From Bacillota bacterium (GTDB lineage Bacteria; Bacillota; Clostridia; Peptostreptococcales; Anaerovoracaceae), in contig JAFRJI010000024.1 of assembly GCA_017432345.1 (NCBI GenBank), positions 1 through 64,000 on the forward strand: a stretch of DNA of 64,000 nt, given 5' to 3'. Every line of letters starts with the position of its first letter. Position 1 is the stretch's first letter. Both the position numbers and the translations under genes were made by a program. The notes under the pieces are model-generated. The model was not told the origin of the DNA. It searched no databases and saw only the letters and a program-made list of their open reading frames with translations. Positions 61,013-64,000 of this stretch are shown in pieces.

Positions 61013-62074
61013 TTAGAATGCCTTCATTTTTTCTGCCTGGTCGTTGGTGATCAGTCCGTCGATGATCTCATCGATATCTCCGTCGAGGAATGATTCCAGC
61101 TTATACAGCGTCATGCCGATCCGGTGGTCGGACACCCTTCCCTGCGGGAAGTTGTAGGTCCGGATCCGTTCGCTCCGGTCGCCCGAGCCGACCTGGCTCT
61201 TACGCTGACCGGCGATCTCGTCCTGCTGCTTTTGCATTTCCAGATCGTAGAGACGCGCCTTGAGAACTTTGAACGCCTTGTCTTTGTTCTTGATCTGGGA
61301 CTTTTCGTCCTGGCACGTGACGACGAGACCCGTCGGTTCGTGGGTCAGACGCACGGCGGAGTCGGTGGTGTTGACGCACTGCCCGCCGTTGCCGGACGCC
61401 CTGTAGACGTCGACCCGGACATCGTTCGGATCGAGATTGACTTCCACGTCGTCGACTTCCGGCAGCACCGCCACCGTTGCCGCGGAGGTGTGCACCCTGC
61501 CGCTGGACTCGGTTTCCGGAACGCGCTGCACCCGGTGCGCGCCGCTCTCGAACTTGAGGCGGGAGTAGGCGCCCTTGCCTTTGATCAGCATAACCGCTTC
61601 CTTCACGCCGCCGAGGCCGGTATCGTTCAGGTCCATGAGTTCCGTCTTCCAGCGGTTGCGCTCCGCATAGCGCGTGTACATTCTGAGCAGGTCCGCCCCA
61701 AACAGCGCGGCTTCTTCTCCGCCCGTTCCCGCGCGGATCTCCAGGATGACGTTCTTGTCGTCGTTCGGGTCCTTCGGCAGCAGCAAAACCTTCAGTTCTT
61801 CTTCGTTCTGCTGGATCTGCTCCTCCAGATCCCCGATCTCCATCTTGGCCAGTTCGCGCATTTCCTCGTCGCCTTCTTCCAGCATTTCCTTGGCTTCGGC
61901 GAGGTCGGACTTGGCTTTTTTATATTCTTTATACTTCTTGACGATCGGCTCGATCTCGCCCATTTCCTTGATGTGCTTCTGCCAGACCGGCTGGTTGTTG
62001 ATCACATCCGGATCGGAAACGAGCTTCGAAAGTTCGTCGTATTTTTCTGTTATAAAATCCAGTTTGTCAAACAT
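61013..62074 (-). CDS. prfA: Peptide chain release factor 1
   Basis: The 353-residue protein has the GGQ loop in [20 protein letters not shown] and the RF1-type codon-recognition region. Its length is typical. It lies 15 nt before the Sua5-type gene. Confidence 0.97.
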   Translation of the reverse strand: MFDKLDFITEKYDELSKLVSDPDVINNQPVWQKHIKEMGEIEPIVKKYKEYKKAKSDLAEAKEMLEEGDEEMRELAKMEIGDLEEQIQQNEEELKVLLLPKDPNDDKNVILEIRAGTGGEEAALFGADLLRMYTRYAERNRWKTELMDLNDTGLGGVKEAVMLIKGKGAYSRLKFESGAHRVQRVPETESSGRVHTSAATVAVLPEVDDVEVNLDPNDVRVDVYRASGNGGQCVNTTDSAVRLTHEPTGLVVTCQDEKSQIKNKDKAFKVLKARLYDLEMQKQQDEIAGQRKSQVGSGDRSERIRTYNFPQGRVSDHRIGMTLYKLESFLDGDIDEIIDGLITNDQAEKMKAF

Positions 62075-62123
62075 AATTTCTCCTTTACTCTAACTTGTAA
62101 TTATAACAGAAATCGCGTCTCTA

Positions 62124-62153
62124 AAAAAGCCGAAACACAAAGTTTCGGCTTTC
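62124..62153 (-). terminator. Terminator of the thioesterase gene
   Basis: AAGCCGAAAC and GTTTCGGCTT form a 10-bp stem followed on the minus strand by six U residues, just after the stop at 62158. Confidence 0.88.
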
Positions 62154-62157
62154 GTTT

Positions 62158-62592
62158 TTAACTCTTTTTTTGGAAGAAGGTTTCCGCTTCCTTCCGCCAC
62201 TTGGCTTCTTCCTCGTCCGCCGGCTCGTCGAGGACGATGCCGTGCGGGACAGGTACCCCTGTTTCCGGATCCACCGACACGAAGGTCGTGAATCCCTCCG
62301 CCATGAGCTCGCCGGTCTTTTCGTTGTATAATCCGACGCGGATCGTCAAACTCGTCCGGCCTGTCCGGACAATGACCCCTTCGTAATAGACGATGTCGCC
62401 CGGATTGACGGATTTGTAGAAATCAAATTTATGCGTGTTCTTGTAAAGCAATCCCTGTGGATCGCCGTATTCACAATTGACGACGATGAAGGAATTCTCC
62501 ACCATCCACTCGATGGCCTGCCCTGCGTACAGGTTGCCGTGGTGGTTGAGGTGTTCCATCCTTATCATTCGTGATGCTTTGTATCGTTTCAT
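62158..62592 (-). CDS. Acyl-CoA thioesterase, hotdog fold
   Basis: The 144-residue protein has HLNHHGNLYAGQAIEWM and FKSVNPGDIV-type DFYKSVNPGDIVYYEG segments of the acyl-CoA hydrolase family, with an acidic C-terminus. It hydrolyses acyl-CoA of unknown chain length. Confidence 0.88.
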   Translation of the reverse strand: MKRYKASRMIRMEHLNHHGNLYAGQAIEWMVENSFIVVNCEYGDPQGLLYKNTHKFDFYKSVNPGDIVYYEGVIVRTGRTSLTIRVGLYNEKTGELMAEGFTTFVSVDPETGVPVPHGIVLDEPADEEEAKWRKEAETFFQKKS

Positions 62593-62680
62593 TGTTGTTT
62601 AGTTAAGGTTGTGTAAGGTTGTGTGTGATTACTTGTTTATGCCTCGATGGGCCGCACCGTTGTCCGGTGATGTTCCCTAT

Positions 62681-64000
62681 CTACTTGATAAAACGGCGTC
62701 CCCGTTTCTCGACGAACGAGTCGTCATCGTCGTCTACGTCCACTTCGAGTTCCGGATCTTCCGGCGCCTTGAAGGATCTCATGTTATCCGTCAGTTTTCC
62801 GTGGAGCTCTTCCAGTCTGTCTTCCAGCCGGTAAGTCTGGCGTTTTTCGGTTTCTTCGAACTTGATGTTCATGACCTCACGTAGCAGTTCGATTTCCTTC
62901 GTCACATCCATGATCTTTTTATTCACATCAGCGCTCTGTGCGGCAAGCTGCTGCGTAAACAGTTCGCTCAGTTTCTGGGAGATCGTTTCGGCCTGCTGGT
63001 CCGCAGCGGCGTTGATGGCTTCTACGGTTGCTTCAGCAGAAACTGCGTCTTTTGTTTCTGTCTGCTGCTCCGCAGCTGCATTCATCGCTTCAGCCTGCTG
63101 TTCCGCGGCGGCGTTCATTGCCTCGGCCTGCTGCTCCACGACTGCATTGATTGCTTCAGCCTGATGTTCCATAGCTGCATTCATCGCTTCAGCCTGCTGC
63201 TCTATAGCTGCGTTCATCGCTTCGGCCTGCTTGTCCATAGCGTCGTTCATCGCCTCGGCCTGCTGTTCCATAGCGGCATTCATCGCTTCGGTCTGCTGGC
63301 CCACAGCTTTATTGATTGCTTCGACGGCTGCTTCCGTAGCGGCGACGGTTGCCTTTGCTTGTTCGGCATTCAGATCTGCTGCCCGCGCGACAGCTTGCTC
63401 GACCGCTTCCCCGGTCACGGCTGAAGCATCCACCGGAACTGCGACCACTTTTCTGCCGTTCCGGAATTCCTTGATCGCCTTGCCGATGCCCAACGAAATG
63501 ATGCCGAATGCCAGGTACGGCACGAACTGTCCGATCACGTACTGGATCGAATTCGACCACATATCCGCAAAGGCCGCGTCGTAGGACTCCAGATATGTTC
63601 TCGTGTAGGTGATTGCTGTGAACAGCATGAATGCTGAAACAATCAGGAAGATAATTCCGAGGATGTACATCACGACGGTGATGCCCGGCGTTTTGTCTTT
63701 GGTGACCAACTTGTCATCAGCTCTGGCTTCCAGTCTGGCAGCCGCTTCTTTCGCGGCTTTTGCATCAGCCAAGTCACTGGCAGCCTCCTCTGCATCCTCT
63801 TCCACTTCGTCGGCAGCCTCTTCTACCTCTTCGATTTCCTCGGCAGCTTCTTCTTCGACGACTTCCTCGGCCTCTTCGACTTCTTCAGTCACTTCGACTT
63901 CTTCGACGACTTCCTCAGCCTCTTCGGTAACTTCTTCAGCCTCTTCAGCGACGTCTTCCGCCTCTTCAACCGCTTCTTCAGTGTCTTCAACTGCTTCTTC
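62681..64000 (-). CDS. Acidic, two-helix membrane protein with hendecad repeats, N-terminus beyond the window
   Basis: The frame stays open to base 64000, so the N-terminus is missing; 439 residues are visible. The visible start is almost pure Glu/Val/Ala acidic repeats. Two transmembrane helices follow (ITVVMYILGIIFLIVSAFML, FVPYLAFGIISLGIGKAI), then a long coiled coil with an 11-residue repeat (QAEAMNAAMEQ type). The end is charged. No enzymatic domain is seen; a scaffold or envelope role is possible. Confidence 0.8.
   Translation of the reverse strand, partial: EEAVEDTEEAVEEAEDVAEEAEEVTEEAEEVVEEVEVTEEVEEAEEVVEEEAAEEIEEVEEAADEVEEDAEEAASDLADAKAAKEAAARLEARADDKLVTKDKTPGITVVMYILGIIFLIVSAFMLFTAITYTRTYLESYDAAFADMWSNSIQYVIGQFVPYLAFGIISLGIGKAIKEFRNGRKVVAVPVDASAVTGEAVEQAVARAADLNAEQAKATVAATEAAVEAINKAVGQQTEAMNAAMEQQAEAMNDAMDKQAEAMNAAIEQQAEAMNAAMEHQAEAINAVVEQQAEAMNAAAEQQAEAMNAAAEQQTETKDAVSAEATVEAINAAADQQAETISQKLSELFTQQLAAQSADVNKKIMDVTKEIELLREVMNIKFEETEKRQTYRLEDRLEELHGKLTDNMRSFKAPEDPELEVDVDDDDDSFVEKRGRRFIK
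63060..63305 (-). repeat. In-frame 33-bp repeats encoding a hendecad coiled coil
   Basis: About seven to eight imperfect 11-residue units follow each other (AEAMNAAMEQQ, AEAMNDAMDKQ, AEAMNAAIEQQ and so on). They are in frame within the right-edge protein and predict a right-handed coiled coil. Confidence 0.85.

Noticed and set aside
63060..63305. CRISPR-like periodic repeats
   Set aside because: The 33-bp units are contiguous, degenerate, in frame and encode a coiled coil.

Overview
The window looks like chromosomal DNA of an anaerobic, Gram-positive-type bacterium, most likely a Clostridia-class Firmicute. Pointers are strong AGGAGG-type ribosome binding sites, intrinsic hairpin-plus-T terminators, TTGACA/TATAAT promoters, lipoprotein and surface-protein genes without outer-membrane genes, an ornithine-racemase-type enzyme, a tungsten-type aldehyde ferredoxin oxidoreductase (AOR) and flavin-free molybdenum hydroxylases. 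Genus is not assigned. No tRNA, rRNA, CRISPR array, transposase or phage gene was seen. Both edges cut genes: an S8 peptidase on the left and an acidic coiled-coil membrane protein on the right.

Region 1 (1-9273, minus strand) is an AOR operon. A structured leader that I read as a molybdenum/tungsten cofactor riboswitch precedes a four-cluster ferredoxin, AOR, a MoaD-like protein, a 55-residue protein, a MobB-FdhD fusion, a methyltransferase, XdhC, a nucleotidyltransferase-histidine phosphatase fusion and the secreted peptidase. Region 2 (9301-13065) holds a pyridine-nucleotide-disulfide oxidoreductase, a lipoprotein with a sulfite-oxidase-like (SUOX-like) fold and the flavin transferase ApbE, divergent from a NusG-II/Gx-transporter pair like EetA-EetB of extracellular electron transfer. 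Region 3 (13028-18227) joins a DUF2149 protein, an ExbB/MotA-type protein, a SUOX-like/Big2 surface protein and an FecBCD-type ABC importer. Region 4 (18301-27055) encodes three secreted proteins built from SUOX-like domains and Lys-rich Fn3-like C-termini. The largest, 1900 residues, carries an ApbE-type flavinylation motif and a beta-propeller.

Region 5 (27149-38278) has a second copy of the cofactor-type riboswitch in front of a 993-residue molybdenum hydroxylase, then a MoaD-like protein, a MoeB/HesA-type E1 enzyme, a 955-residue paralogous hydroxylase, and a divergent group with a cysteine-desulfurase-like enzyme, an unknown His-rich protein and a CoA-transferase. Region 6 (38256-64000) is mostly housekeeping: a DMT transporter, a G5-NlpC/P60 hydrolase, serS, a large glutamine synthetase, UPF0182, two Pro/Glu-rich membrane-associated proteins, thrH, a PLP racemase, ridA, rpsI-rplM, a leucine-rich-repeat surface protein, tyrS, upp, rpiB, a Sua5-type enzyme, prfA and a thioesterase.

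The strongest candidate for something undescribed is regions 2 to 4 together. An extracytosolic flavinylation and electron-transfer kit sits beside an expanded family of secreted SUOX-like proteins and an ExbB-plus-ABC uptake locus, all flanked by Mo/W enzymes and their maturation genes. The functional link is inference; the individual domains and motifs are visible in the sequence.
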